Source: Lutjanus erythropterus (Eukaryota; Chordata; Actinopteri; Lutjaniformes; Lutjanidae). Taken from it: a stretch of 64,000 nucleotides of DNA. Location: contig CM034595.1 in assembly GCA_020091685.1 (NCBI GenBank), forward strand, positions 41,771,057-41,835,056. Direction: 5' to 3'. Shown here one piece after another: positions 33,601-44,519 of the stretch. The translations under genes and the position numbers were made by a program. Numbering within the stretch: position 1 is the stretch's first letter; each line of letters opens with the position of its first letter. The notes beneath the pieces are model-generated. The model was not told the origin of the DNA. It worked only from the letters and a program-made list of their open reading frames with translations, and did not search any database.

Positions 33601-36600
33601 TATTGTTCTTTTGCATCCTTGGAGCCTTGAGTACTATTACCATTTTTGTCTGTTGTCTGTATTTTTTTGTAAATTGAGTGTCAAAATGGATGCCTTGTCT
33701 TCTATTGCAAACCAAATCTACCTATAGGTACAAATAAAGTAACCTGAACCTGTCAGTGAATTTCATTTCAGCAGTACAATTATCAAAAAAAAAAGTGCCC
33801 CCTGATGTCAGTTACCTGGGCCAGTGGTTTGGAGCTGGGGTCCAGCTTGCCTCTGTGGATGTCAAACTCGGCCCGCTTGTGCCAGAATCTCCACGCGTCC
33901 AGCAGGTTGCGGTAGTTTTCGATCCAGCATTGGACTCGAGGGTCTTTCAACACGTCGCCTGGGGAGCCCTGTTGGAAGAATTTGTTTTCTCAGCCTTATC
34001 TCACATTATCACTTCAGTTTACACACAGCATGACAAAACAAACAGTTTTAGTGTACTTGGACATATAGCTTCAAGAAGCCTCGCCCTTCCTGCCTCGTCC
34101 TACACCCATCCCTCTGGTCAAACGTGCACATGTTTGTGCACATGTATGTATGTGAGGTTACTTCTGAGGTGGTGGATCACTCATACACAGTACTACTATT
34201 CATGAGGTTAGAACAGGAAAACAATCAAGCAAACCAAGAGCTGAACGAGTTGTCCTACAGTATGTTAAAATGTTACAGACCTGTTCCACAACTATATTTG
34301 CATTAGTATTTCTTTATAGAAACAAGCGCAGGAGAGCCAACAACTCCATAGAGGTTTGCTTTATATTGTTCTAGGAGGAGGCAACTGTGTTAAGAATGAG
34401 AAGCTCTGACCTTTCAGAAATGAAGAGGCAAGTTTTAGCATGCGGCTTCATCTCTCCAAGGGTGCGATCATACCTTCCTGCCATCCTTCTTTCTTTGCTG
34501 CACTTTTATAGTTCGTTCATTTAGGTTACTGTTTAAACCTCGCACCCAGTGTGTAGTTTGCACGGCACAACATAGGTTTAAATAGCTTTCTTCTCACCTC
34601 TGGCAAAGAGTGTGTTAAAAGCTCTAGAAGTTTGCAAGCAGGATCAACCGTGAGTGTCAGTGAACACTGTTCATGGAGGGCCAGTGTAGTTTCACAGTTA
34701 TGGCGGAGATGCAGGCGTGTATGCCAGGTGTAAGCCTGAAGGAGATCATATGATTGCGTGTGTGCGGGTACATGCATGATCAACGCACCTGGAGCTTGTT
34801 CGCAGCTAATCCTGAATTCTACTGGACACAGCAGCCTAATTTTTTTGTGTACATTCATGACTGTATGCTGAAGGACCTCTGTGATTCACAGCGGCAGCAA
34901 CTGAACTTTACCTTTACAAAAGTGGAAAACATCTGTTTTCATCATGTAGCTAAATATTTTTGTTGGAGTACTGGATTTGGCCCATGAGCTGCGACTCCTC
35001 ACCAATCATACTTTGTACGAAAATGTCCTAAGTACAAAAAAGACTAACTTGGCGTAATTTGCCTGTGTACCTTCAGCATGCAGAAGCTGGCAGTCTGGAC
35101 ATCTCCAGTTCGGTCCACGTAGCTCTCCATGAGGTCTACACCATCTTTAGTCAAACCAGTCAGCAGGATGCCCTCCAGGTTGCCTGCCTCCTTCATGTCA
35201 CTGGTTAGTTTATCAATGTATCGAGGCAGCTGCAGCCAAACACCCCCAGAGAAATTCAGTTTATCAGATCAGAGGAGAATGCAACACTAAAGAAATTCAA
35301 CAGGAAATGTTGTTACAGAGTTTGACACAGGACGTGATCTGTTGTTGGAACATTTGCTTTGTGTTGTGTTACCTGGGCGTCGCTGAGAAACATACAGGCA
35401 AAGGCTACTCGGTCCCGCACAGCAACACTGCTCTCATACTGAAAAACAGACAAAAAAAAACCATCATCCTCATTGCAATGTGTTTCTCACTTGAGATTTT
35501 CTGCTCTTTGACACAGTTTCACAGAAACACCTAATCAATTCTAAAAGCCAAGATGGCAGGAAGCAGAGCCAAAGTGACAGACTAAATGTTCTTATCGCAA
35601 AGTCATCTCTTCTGGCCAACATAAGGTCCAAAGAGATAAATAAAAGTGACAGCAGCTGGTGGCCAGAATCTGACGCAACTGAGAAAGGAAGTAGCAGAAA
35701 CACACACTCTGTCCTGGGCACAGGTTAATTTTATGTGCAGTGTTTTATGAGTTACAGTACTGATTACAGAAATCCAAACCACACTGCTGTGCACGTGGAG
35801 ACTGCTGGAGTATGAACACCATCCAAAAACTAATATAAGGAGTTTTTAAATGGTTATTAGATTTAGTCTTCTTTTAATAGTGGCACCTCTATATGGCCTA
35901 CATAAGCAAATGAGACCATCCACCTGCCAACAGGTTGGATTCTCCATGAATTCAGTTGAAACAGGCCTTTGTTTACATTTTCTCAGGCAAAGTTACAGTA
36001 AGTAGTATGTTAGCCTGTTAAAAGGGAAAAGGAGGAGATTTCTGTTTAGATAAATGTGTTTTTGATGTTATATTTTGTGGTTATGTTAATGCAAATACTA
36101 CCACATTTGAACACAGGGGCCCACAAAACCAACAAAATATGAAATATGAATATGTAAATGTTTGCATGAAGTCAGAACAAAACAACTAGTGTTCAGTGAG
36201 AAAAAGGTGTCACTTTAAACATCTGTTTTCCTTTCTTTTCTCTGACTTAAACTCCTTGTATTTGCAACAGAGCCATGAAATTCCCTAGTTAAAGTAAGTA
36301 AAAGATCCATTACCAGCACGCCATCATAGGCTCCAGGCTCACTGGTGAGAAAGGCAAACATGACGCAAAGGTAGGGGTTCTTCAGCTGCAGCCTCAGAGA
36401 GCTGCACATCTCCCTCCACAGGGAGGACTTCTCGTCGGTGTAGCCTGACAGAGCCATGGCAACCACATTCAGGTTCAGGTCACCTGAAAATAAGAAGAAG
36501 CCAGACAAGCAGGTTTATCTAATATCTGCAAAGTCTTTACTGTAACTGCAGAACTGTGGCCGTTTTTTTCATGGCGCTTCTGAGGGCAATTGTTCAAGGT

Positions 36601-39600
36601 GAGTTAGCTTTGTGGTTCAATGAACAATAAGTACCAAGGCTCTTTAAAAAAAACCTTTGTTTCATGTTAGCTCACATTTAAAACAACTCCATCACTCTTT
36701 GGTCATGCTGCGGCCTTCATCAGAGAGTAGCATTCAAAACAAAACTAAAGAAAAGGATTTAAAGTGTCCTTGAATAGTTGCCTAAATCCTTTTTTTGCAG
36801 AGGCACAGACAGCTTGGTGGTACTGACGGTCATGTACTGTTTATTTACTGTTTATATTATACAATGCATTTAGAAAAGGTTCCAAAGGCCAAAGTGGTGT
36901 AAAACTCATTCAATCACTGACTCAGCATTCATTATTTACAGGGCAGGAGTGGTTTGACATTTTGGGACCTATACTTATTCATGAGATCCAGCACCTCTAA
37001 AGCTCAATAATTAACATGTTCAAACCAAAATGTTTTTTGTTTTTTTACACCTCAGTATTTGAACAGATTAACAAACAGGATATAAAATGTTGATAAGCAA
37101 GTGCTGGAGGTGCAGGTAGGTCGATTTTTTCACTTTTGGACAGAATCAAGCTTAGCTTCTAAGATAGGCGTCTCATGGCTTCTAATTGTGCTGAAAGATA
37201 TGAGAGCAATTTCGATCTTCAGCTTCATCTTCTTCATCTAACTCTCAGCATGAAAGCAAAAAATAATTCTTTCCCAAAATGTAAAACTTTTCTTTTAAAG
37301 GTAGGATTGTAGGATTAAGTGGCATCTAGTGGTGGGCTTGCAGATTGCAAACAATTACTGTGGTCGACCCTCTCGAGAGCCAGTGTTTGGTTTGTCTCTT
37401 ATAGGCAACTGTGGAAACTGAGGCTGAAGATCACAATACCGGGGGTAACAATTCTGCAATACTGTAAGCAAGGTGATATTTTTCAAGATGGATATCTTTA
37501 AAATATAATTTCAGGAAAACTGTCACAGAACAAGAACACACCATGATATGAGCACAAAAGAGCAGTGAAGACAGGTTAACAACACAGATACACATCAATC
37601 AGGGTTTAAACACAACAGAAAATGAACCACCGCCATGAATTTTTGCATGTATCACGATACACAATGCATGTTTTTGAGAAGTATCATGAAACATAATATC
37701 TCGATTCTCAAGTGTATCGATATTTTCTTATATCCCTGGTGGAAACACGGTGATGCAACATATCAGCCTCTATGGGAGGAAACCCATGCCCTCTGCAGAA
37801 CAGCTCAATCTAAGGTAACGTAAACACAATTCATATTTTCAGGTGGCTATATTCTATGTTTGCTATGGTCTGTCAATCGATCCCTCTAAATCTTACACAC
37901 CGGATCTTTAACATTAAACTAATGTTAAATTTAAACTGTAAAATGAAATAAAATACTTTTAATGGATTTATCTGCCAAAGTAACTAGGGCAGTTTTTAGG
38001 ATCATAACATGGAAAGGGACTGGAAGATTTTATCTGATATATATTTTAAAAAGCAGGTCGGGAACAAGTCAAACTAAAACCACGAATTTCACAAAAATGT
38101 TCACATTTGCATGAGCGTGCAGAGAATCAGTACATTAAGGAAGAGCTGCTGTTTGAAAAAGAACACTGTAACTGTCGAGATGGCTCTGTTGACACTCCTT
38201 ATCTAATGGATGACCCCATCAGTCATGCTCAGGAAACACTCATTAGAACACACAGCAGAAAAACGTTTGACCTACATTGGTGGAATTTTTCTTAGTCGAG
38301 ACGTGTGTAAACAACAGCCTTCTCTCCATTTTCATTAAACCTCAGTGTGAAAAGCACTGCAGCTGATACAGGACGAGTGTTGTGTGAAAAACAAGGTTCT
38401 CCTGCTGTTACATTTCTGAAATTCCTTTAGACCTTAATTTCATTAGTTAAAAAAGCTCTGAAGACAAAAAGAGGCACTTTATGTTTATCAGCGTAGTACA
38501 AAAACATATTTACCACATTTCTGAGCAGTGAAAAAGATGACACTGTTTTTTCATGCTTTTATACCCGCTGTGGACCTGAGTCCCTGCTTGACACAGCTTC
38601 ATAAATATTGCTTACATAACTTCCTATTGAAGCAGTATGACATTACAACATACAACATATCAGTGAAGTGTGAATCAGTTATCTCAGAGAGATAAAAGGC
38701 CGTTTAAAAGTTTGTGATTATTTAAATGCATTTTTACTTTATTAGGACCAAGCACATTACAGCTGCAACAATTAATCAATTAATCTACATGTTGAAAATT
38801 AATCAGAATCTATTTTGATAACTGATTAACCGCTTAAAGGAGGAATATGTAATATATTTACTGAACTAACTCATAAAATGTGGTGACTTGATAGCTCAGT
38901 TGCTAGAGCATGTGCCCCATGTACCAAGGCCTTGGCTTCGACTCCCACCTGTCATAAACATTTAAAAAAGAAAGAATAACAAAAAAAAAATCATAAAATG
39001 TCCATGATATGTCATCAGAGATTAAGGAAACCTGCTAAGTTGAAATACTGGCTTCTCTGACAACAGCACGACAGCCAGCATGTTCTTCATGAAAGTCCCA
39101 CTATGGTGCACAACGTCCGTTTCTGTTTGCCTCTTGCTCTGTTTCAGTGAACGCTGACTGTTTGCAGAATGACTCAAGTATCTGTTTATGAGTCGTAAAG
39201 AATCATCAATAATCTTTTTGAATGAGTAGATGTTTAACGGTTAAATTGAGCAACGTGTTAACACAGTCTGACGGGCAGTCATTGAAGTCCAAGTCCAGAG
39301 TGTGTGTTTTTCGGAGCAGTGAATGTTTGTTTTTTTTTGCTTTTAAAAGCCAGATAAACTGACGGAGTTAGAAACAGCTAAAGCGAGACTCATCATCACT
39401 TGTCATTGTCAAAGTATAATGTTGCGCTCATCTTGTGCTCTTATAGTTCAGTGTACCAGCAGCTTGCAGGGAACCTGCCTGAGCTTTGAGTCTGGGGAGG
39501 AGGAGGCGAGGGGAAACAACTTACTTCAACCATAGATCGTATAATAACGCTAGTTGTTTCTCAAGCAAACATGTCAAATATTTAATGGTTCCAGGTTGTC

Positions 39601-42600
39601 AAATGAGAGCATTTGCTGCTTTTCTTGGTCTTAAATTATAGCAAATTTAATATTTTGAGGGCTTTGGATTGGACATTTGATTACGTTACTTTGCCCTCTA
39701 GGATATTGTGATTAGTATTTTTCAGTGTTTCGTGATTGTTTTAAATCCCAAATGATCAACTGATTAATCAAAAAAAATAGTCTGCAGGTTAATTAATAAT
39801 GAAAATAATCGCTTGTTGCAGCTCTTGTGCACGTAAATTACTTGATATAAATTTATGGAAATTTAAAATGACTGAAGTGCTTCACATTTTCCAGCATTAC
39901 ATGTGCATCGGTGCGTTTGGTGAGGATCATTCCTCCACCTAGTCAACACTTGGCTTCAAAGACACACCCACCACCCTTCCTCCTCCTCTCTTTACACCCT
40001 CCTCTCCCTCCACCATGCTGCAGCACTCACCCTTCTCAGCAGTAGCTCCCTTGTTGAGGATCTGGATGGCCCGCCGGATGTCCAGGTTGAAGAGAGCCAC
40101 GGCGGCCGCCCGTTCCCACTCCCGCTCCTGCTCCAGTGACCGCAGGAATATCTCAACGTCGATGTCGGGGCCCCGGCTGATCCAGCCGCAGAGCCGCAGG
40201 GCGAGGCAGCGCTCCTCGCTGAGGTACCGCGGTACATCTGTCTGCCGGTCTGAACCACTCCAGCACCTGCGGCTCTCTGTTGTGCCTGAGAGAAAAAAAC
40301 ATTTAATCAGTTGACAACACACACATAACCAAGGTCTGATTCTTCTTCACAAACAGCATTTTATCATATTAAACTTTCAGGTGACAACAAGAGTGTCAGT
40401 GACATACCTGAGCTGGTCTTTACGATGTTCTTGATACCAGAGTAGACCACGGACTGTTTGTTCCCTTGCAGCTTCAGCTCCATATCCTCCGCACACTGCT
40501 TCATATGTGATACTGCTATAGGAATTGTAACTGATACTGCTGTTCACACATTAAAATAGCATGAAAAACAAGGCAGACTGAGTTGCACAAAAACCACCAC
40601 TACTACAGAATTTACATTATTCAAATTCAAGATGGAACGAACAGTTAAACTGCTGCTTACAGTTTTACAATCTAAATAAGAATTAGTATTGATTATAGAA
40701 GACAAACTTCCAATCTAAAATATAAGAAGACTTACTGTAGGTTCGTAAATTACACACAGTGAATGTGCCTTTTAAAAAGAAAACCATGTCTATATATTTC
40801 TAAAACAAAATCACTATGGTTCAGTAGATAACACATGAAAAAGTCTTCGACCAACAAAAAAAGGATGTTTTCACCACCACCAACTGTCATCAGGATTGTC
40901 TCATCAAAATAATTTTAAAGACGCTATATTTAAATTCTAGACATTGAATTTAAATGCACAATATGTACGGTCGGACAGTTCATGACATTGTAATTGCTGG
41001 ATCATGGGATGTGTTGTCTTCATTGTTAACCACCATTGCCAGTGAAAATCTATCTGACATGACTCAGGCAGAGGTCATGTTCACAGACGATGTAACGTAT
41101 TTAAGTTTTATTTGCATTTATTCACATTTAGTTAAGTTTGTAACTTCCTTCCTCAGTCCCCGATGGATCCCGTGTTTTCTCAGAGGTTACAGATTTCTCT
41201 GGGATTGACCACTGTTTGAAATATTTGGGATAATGTAAGTGCACAACTCAACAAAATATTAAAAATGTGTCTAGAATTTTTAGACATTTTAATGTGGAAA
41301 TGTTCTGTATCAACAATAATCTATTGAATGACATTTTACTTCACAATTTTTTTATATGTACAAAACTAAAATTTACACTAACAAGACCAGTTAGCTGTGA
41401 AAAAAGAGGGATAAAACTTTAGATAAGAAGGACTTGTAAAGCACAACTATGAAATGAAGAATCTTTGTAGAATTTTTTGGTAAGCAGCTGTATCAACAGT
41501 TTGGTTTATCAAACCCCAGATGCACCAAATCACAGTAATTTCACAATGACTGTTATACCAACACAAATATGAAGACAGTCACACTGCCCCACGGCGCAGG
41601 TATTTCCACCATTTCATTGCCAAAAAGGATATAAAACAGATCATACCACAAAGACTTGAGCTGGGGATCGTTTCCTCCAGCCAGCAGGTGGTTCCTCCAC
41701 ACCTGGACGGTATCGTGCCCGTACCTGGACTGCGCCCTCTGCCTCATTTTTGTGGCTATGTCTTTCTCGATAACACTCTCCACTCCTTCAGGCCCATCCT
41801 CAACGCAATCGTACAGGTGTCTGCCGCACGCCCACATCAAAGAGGTGGTGGAGCTCCAGGCCAGCGAGATGCGTTCGAACACGGTGAAGTCGGTCATGAC
41901 CCGGTTGGCTGCTGACACGACCACCATGCGGTTCTGAGAGGACGGGTGCCAGGCAAAGCTCCCAATCTGGCTTTCACAGGGCTGCACGCTTCGCTCGATG
42001 ATGGTGGGCTCTGTCTCATCGCCGATGGGTGTGGGAGTGTGTTGCATGTCGTACAGGCGGATGATGTTGCTATCACGTGTCAATGTGGCCAGTAGGCCGG
42101 TACGGGTTGGACACCAAGCAACCTAAAATGAGAAAGGTAAAAAATCATGTTACCAACTGCCAACCTTCTGCCTGTAAAATCTACAATATTCAGTATCTAA
42201 AATAAATATTTTGTTAAAGGTAAAATGTGTCACAACATATTATTATAAAGAAAAGTGGTGCCACAGAAATGCTCTGGCCTGAAAATTATATTCTCCAGCC
42301 ATAAGGGAACATGTTCATTTGGTACAGATCCCAGCAAAAACCACATCATCATTAATTTTACTTTTTTTCTGTGAAATGAAAACTAAAATCGTGACTCTTA
42401 TCGCAATCGCAATATCTGTCAAAATGATCACAATATGATTTTTTTGCTTATTGTTCAGCCCAATTAAACACTAAGCACATCTCCTCAGAAATAATCTGCA
42501 TCATACCTTAGTGAGTGGCTTAGGCTGCTCAGTGAGTGTGAGCACAGGCTTCTCAAACTTCCTCAGATCCCAGATGGCCACCTGGCCCTCAAAGAAAGAG

Positions 42601-43325
42601 GCCACCCGGTCATGGAAGTGCGGGTCGACTGTCACCCCCTGAATGGCCTTGGTGTTGACAAATGTTTTCTGGCTTGTGTTTCTCAGGTCAAATATCGCAA
42701 GGTTCCTGTGCATGCCTGCCAATAGCAGCTTTGGGTCACGAAGCAACCAGCAGAGGGACAGGCAAGCATCGTTCTGGCCTAACTCATACAATGGTTTGGT
42801 CACTACTGTGCTCAAGTCCAAATCCACAGATGAGAGACGAATCTTATCTGCGGCAACACTGGCCTCAGGGGAAAACTTACTGCTAATGTCCCATATGAGG
42901 ACAGAGAAGTCTGCCCTGTGCTTGTCCAACCCAGCAGCCAACAAATTGCTGTCCACTGGGTTCCAGGCTAACGTGTTGCATTGACGGGCATGCTTGGGCA
43001 CAAACTCTTTGCCCACCAACTCTTTACATGTGGAGTTGTGGCTCTGACCCAGGCTGGTGAGCACCACTCTTCCGTTAGCTTGGCCCACGGCGAGCAAACA
43101 CTCAGGCTCATGCTTTGGGTACCAGGCCACACATTTCATGTAAGGGGTGTCGGAGTTGATGGCGAGTAAAGTAGCAGCAGTTTCTTCAGACAGCGGGAGA
43201 GTGCCAGCCTTGGTTTCAGCACTGCCCACAGGTCCTATACGGTACAGTCCCAGTTCAGAGTCACAGATGACATAGCGGTCCGGGTGGTGGGGAGACCACA
43301 GGATGTCCGGCTTGGAGCCACTCAT
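30605..43325 (-). CDS. mios: mios (meiosis regulator for oocyte development; GATOR2 subunit), complete, 11 coding exons
   Basis: Coding exons in transcript order: 43325-42507, 42122-41633, 40506-40408, 40285-40031, 36483-36314, 35438-35373, 35229-35071, 33968-33816, 32663-32459, 32190-32061 and 30695-30605. They total 2637 nt, or 878 residues plus stop, against about 875 in human. Mios joins WDR24, WDR59, SEH1L and SEC13 in GATOR2, which relays amino-acid sufficiency to mTORC1 at the lysosome. Exons 1-2 encode the N-terminal WD40 propeller ([40 protein letters not shown]). The middle exons encode the helical solenoid ([20 protein letters not shown]). The last exons encode the Cys/His zinc domain ([42 protein letters not shown]). 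Intron 2 is a U12-type AT-AC intron. Divergent from col28a1. Confidence 0.96.
32061..32190 (-). CDS. mios: mios coding exon 10
   Basis: Acceptor ctggcag, donor TTCAG|GTGGGA; 130 bp, phase 1 in and 2 out. It encodes [20 protein letters not shown] and AGHMLSWFR, part of the C-terminal zinc domain. Confidence 0.95.
32459..32663 (-). CDS. mios: mios coding exon 9
   Basis: Acceptor gtgacag, donor CCAG|GTAAAG; 205 bp, phase 0 in and 1 out. It encodes [20 protein letters not shown] and [20 protein letters not shown]. The CxxC pairs are zinc ligands of the C-terminal domain. Confidence 0.96.
33470..33752 (+). repeat. Possible 3' tail of a non-LTR retroelement in mios intron 8
   Basis: T-rich sequence ends with CAAATCTACCTATAGGTACA, then AATAAAGTAACCTGAACC. 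Similar in style to the 27000-27295 tail. No ORF. Confidence 0.3.
33816..33968 (-). CDS. mios: mios coding exon 8
   Basis: Acceptor ttccaacag, donor CCCAG|GTAACT; 153 bp (51 codons), phase 0. It encodes [20 protein letters not shown] and [20 protein letters not shown]. Confidence 0.95.
33969..35070. other. mios intron 7
   Basis: No gene, RNA or bounded repeat recognised in this intron. Confidence 0.5.
35071..35229 (-). CDS. mios: mios coding exon 7
   Basis: Acceptor ttggctgcag, donor CTGAAG|GTACAC; 159 bp (53 codons), phase 0. It encodes [20 protein letters not shown] and [20 protein letters not shown], highly conserved in Mios. Confidence 0.95.
35373..35438 (-). CDS. mios: mios coding exon 6
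   Basis: Acceptor tttttcag, donor CCCAG|GTAACA; 66 bp (22 codons), phase 0. It encodes [20 protein letters not shown] plus AQ. Confidence 0.94.
35838..36133 (-). repeat. Interspersed repeat family R1, copy C (inverted)
   Basis: Read on the - strand it gives GTTGGTTTTGTGGGCCCCTG, then AAAATATAACATCAAAAAC, AGGCTAACATACTAC..., and ends in AAAAACTCCTTATATTAG. This is collinear with copies A and B. It sits in mios intron 5. Confidence 0.7.
36314..36483 (-). CDS. mios: mios coding exon 5
   Basis: Acceptor attttcag, donor GTGCTG|GTAATG; 170 bp, phase 1 in and 0 out. It encodes [20 protein letters not shown] and [20 protein letters not shown]. Confidence 0.96.
36726..38106 (+). repeat. Duplicated segment, copy 1 (mios intron 4)
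   Basis: Collinear with 43442-44030. Shared landmarks in order are GTAGCATTCAAAACAAA, CCAAAG(G)CCAAAG..GTGTAA, CTCATTCA(A/G)TCACTGA, AACCAAAATG, TTTGGACAGA, TTTAACATTAAACTAA, TTTTAAAAAGCAGG and CACAAAAATGTTCACATTT. Copy 1 is longer because it carries an inserted MITE (37297-37913). Confidence 0.7.
37297..37913 (-). mobile_element. MITE of the 22.7-kb family, inverted, inserted into duplicated segment copy 1
   Basis: The left end reads TAGGATTAAGTGGCATCTAG then TTGCAGATTGCAA. This is the reverse complement of the right end of the 22686-23006 element. The right end reads CTCTAAATCTTACACACCGG then ATC. TTTAA words flank both sides. It is internally expanded by a further element (about 37640-37735, ATCACGATACACAATGCAT). 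Confidence 0.6.
38760..39830. mobile_element. hAT-like MITE split by about 700 bp of inserted sequence
   Basis: The left end CAGCTGCAACAATTAATCAA (38760) and the right end TAATCGCTTGTTGCAGCTC (39804-39822) are inverted copies of one terminus. The left arm ends near 38838. The right arm resumes near 39545 with TTCTCAAGCAAACATGTCAA. Between them lies unrelated DNA including a SINE relic. The same family occurs at 1190, 9710 and 57990. Confidence 0.6.
38885..38985 (+). repeat. tRNA-derived SINE relic
   Basis: An A-box-like TAGCTCAGTTGCTAGAGC (38892-38909) and a B-box-like GGCTTCGACTCCCA (38933-38946) are spaced as in a tRNA. GTGCCCCATGTACCAAGGC lies between them and an A-rich tail follows. The acceptor stem does not pair, so this is not a working tRNA gene. 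Confidence 0.65.
40031..40285 (-). CDS. mios: mios coding exon 4
   Basis: Acceptor ttctctcag, donor AAGG|GTGAGT; 255 bp, phase 1 at both ends. It encodes [20 protein letters not shown] and [20 protein letters not shown], the solenoid core. Confidence 0.96.
40408..40506 (-). CDS. mios: mios coding exon 3 (follows the AT-AC intron)
   Basis: 99 bp, phase 1 in and out. It begins AT|ATG AAG CAG directly after an AC dinucleotide and ends AGCTCAG|GTATGT. It encodes [20 protein letters not shown] and [12 protein letters not shown]. Two AG acceptors just upstream (40516, 40513) would put the exon out of frame and are not used in this model. Confidence 0.9.
40507..41632 (-). other. U12-type AT-AC intron of mios (intron 2)
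   Basis: The 5' splice site reads TTTT|ATATCCTTTTT, a perfect U12 consensus. The 3' end is TATCAC|ATATGA. A branch-site-like TTCCTATAG (40524-40516) puts its A 10 nt before the end of the intron. Splicing here gives LWYDLF-Y-MKQ, matching the family spacing, and keeps frame into exon 4. No GT-AG pairing around these exons does. Confidence 0.85.
41633..42122 (-). CDS. mios: mios coding exon 2
   Basis: Acceptor tcattttag; 490 bp, phase 0 in and 1 out, ending at the U12 donor. It encodes [40 protein letters not shown] and [11 protein letters not shown], completing the WD40 propeller and entering the solenoid. Confidence 0.95.
42360..42465. repeat. Decayed MITE end (…TTGTTCAGCCC)
   Basis: AATCGCAATATCTGTC then ATCACAATATGATTTTTT and CTTATTGTTCAGCCC. 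This is the inverted form of the GGGCTGCACAATAT end at 20960. Intronic. Confidence 0.45.
42507..43325 (-). CDS. mios: mios coding exon 1 (start exon)
   Basis: The ATG at 43325-43323 follows a short 5' UTR (acceptor tttccag, exon begins at 43373). 819 bp, 273 codons, donor AAG|GTATGA. It encodes [20 protein letters not shown] through [20 protein letters not shown]. The N-terminus matches the family exactly in position. Confidence 0.96.
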
Positions 43326-43441
43326 GGTTCAGAAGCAGCTAGAAGGATCTCAAGGGAAACTGCCTTCTACAACCTGGAAATTGGATATATTGACACAGAA
43401 ATCAGCATAGATACTTGTGACACCACCATCATCATCAAAGT

Positions 43442-44030
43442 GTAGCATTCAAAACAAAGCTAAAGAAATAGTTATGTTTCTTTTTATATTTTATAACATG
43501 TTGTTACAAAGGCCAAAGTTGTGTAAGACTCATTCAGTCACTGATTCAACATTCATTATCTCGCGATTTGACTTCTTGGGAAGTATGCTTATTAATTAGA
43601 TGAGAAGATCCAACGTCTTTAAAGTTCACTAATTAACATTTTAAAACCAAAATGTTGTTGTTTTTTTTGTACAAACTAAACAAAGAGGATGTAACATTGT
43701 GATTAGTGAGCTTTAGAGATGCTGGTATGTGGATTTCTTCATCTTTGGACAGAGGGAAGCCTAGATTTATGATAAGCATATTTTGCAGCCAGATATGAAA
43801 ATGATTTAAGCCTTCTATCCAAGTTTCTACAAAAAAGCAAATAAGTGTTTTTCTTGAATCTTCTAGTGATGCTTGAAGTGATACTTTAACATTAAACTAA
43901 AGGCTTTGTCTACAAAAGTAACTAACGTAGTTTTCAGTTGTCTGTCGGATTATATATGACGGAAATTTTAAAAAGCAGGCTGAAAACAAGTCAAACTAAA
44001 ACAAGCACTATCACAAAAATGTTCACATTT
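43442..44030 (+). repeat. Duplicated segment, copy 2 (mios 5' UTR intron)
   Basis: Same order of landmarks as 36726-38106 (GTAGCATTCAAAACAAAG ... CACAAAAATGTTCACATTT), without the inserted MITE. Same orientation, about 6 kb away. Confidence 0.7.
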
Positions 44031-44519
44031 CAATTGAGACAGACATTAAACCACAGTGATGTGTTACAAGTAAGTTGAGGTGTGTACTATCATGTTACAC
44101 ACATCAACTTGCTCAAACAGATAGAGCTTGGCCAATAAACAGCACTGAGACATCTCATAAATATGTTAAAATAACATTAACGTGTTAATTAGCTAAACTG
44201 CCAATACACATCTGAACGCTTTCAAAGCTTTGGCTATTTATAAAAAGTTAGCGACCTGATGCTGTTCAGCTAGTTAGCAGCCTATTTGTTTGAAATACAT
44301 GAGCTCTGTGAAGTAAAAACTGCAGGTCGTTTGCCACATGCCACAGTGTTACAGTAGTTAAACCATAAGTTCCAAGTTTGTTGACATGCTAACCTAACTA
44401 AGCTAATGCTAACGAGTGAAGGACGAGCTAAAACCTGATCGTTTAGCTCGAGCTGATTAAGCTAGCAGTCGAAAACATTTGCTAACATTTACCAATATAA
44501 ACGATGCTGTGTTACTTAC

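Noticed and set aside
38882-38955. A functional tRNA gene
   Set aside because: A and B boxes are recognisable but the acceptor stem does not pair and an A-rich tail follows, as in a SINE.
40015-40314. ORFs antisense to or out of frame with mios exon 4 (88 and 99 residues)
   Set aside because: Shadow frames of the conserved mios exon.
41645-41650. GT-AG donor TGTG|GTATGA as the end of mios exon 2
   Set aside because: With either nearby AG acceptor (40516 or 40513) exon 3 would be read in the wrong frame and would not join exon 4 correctly.
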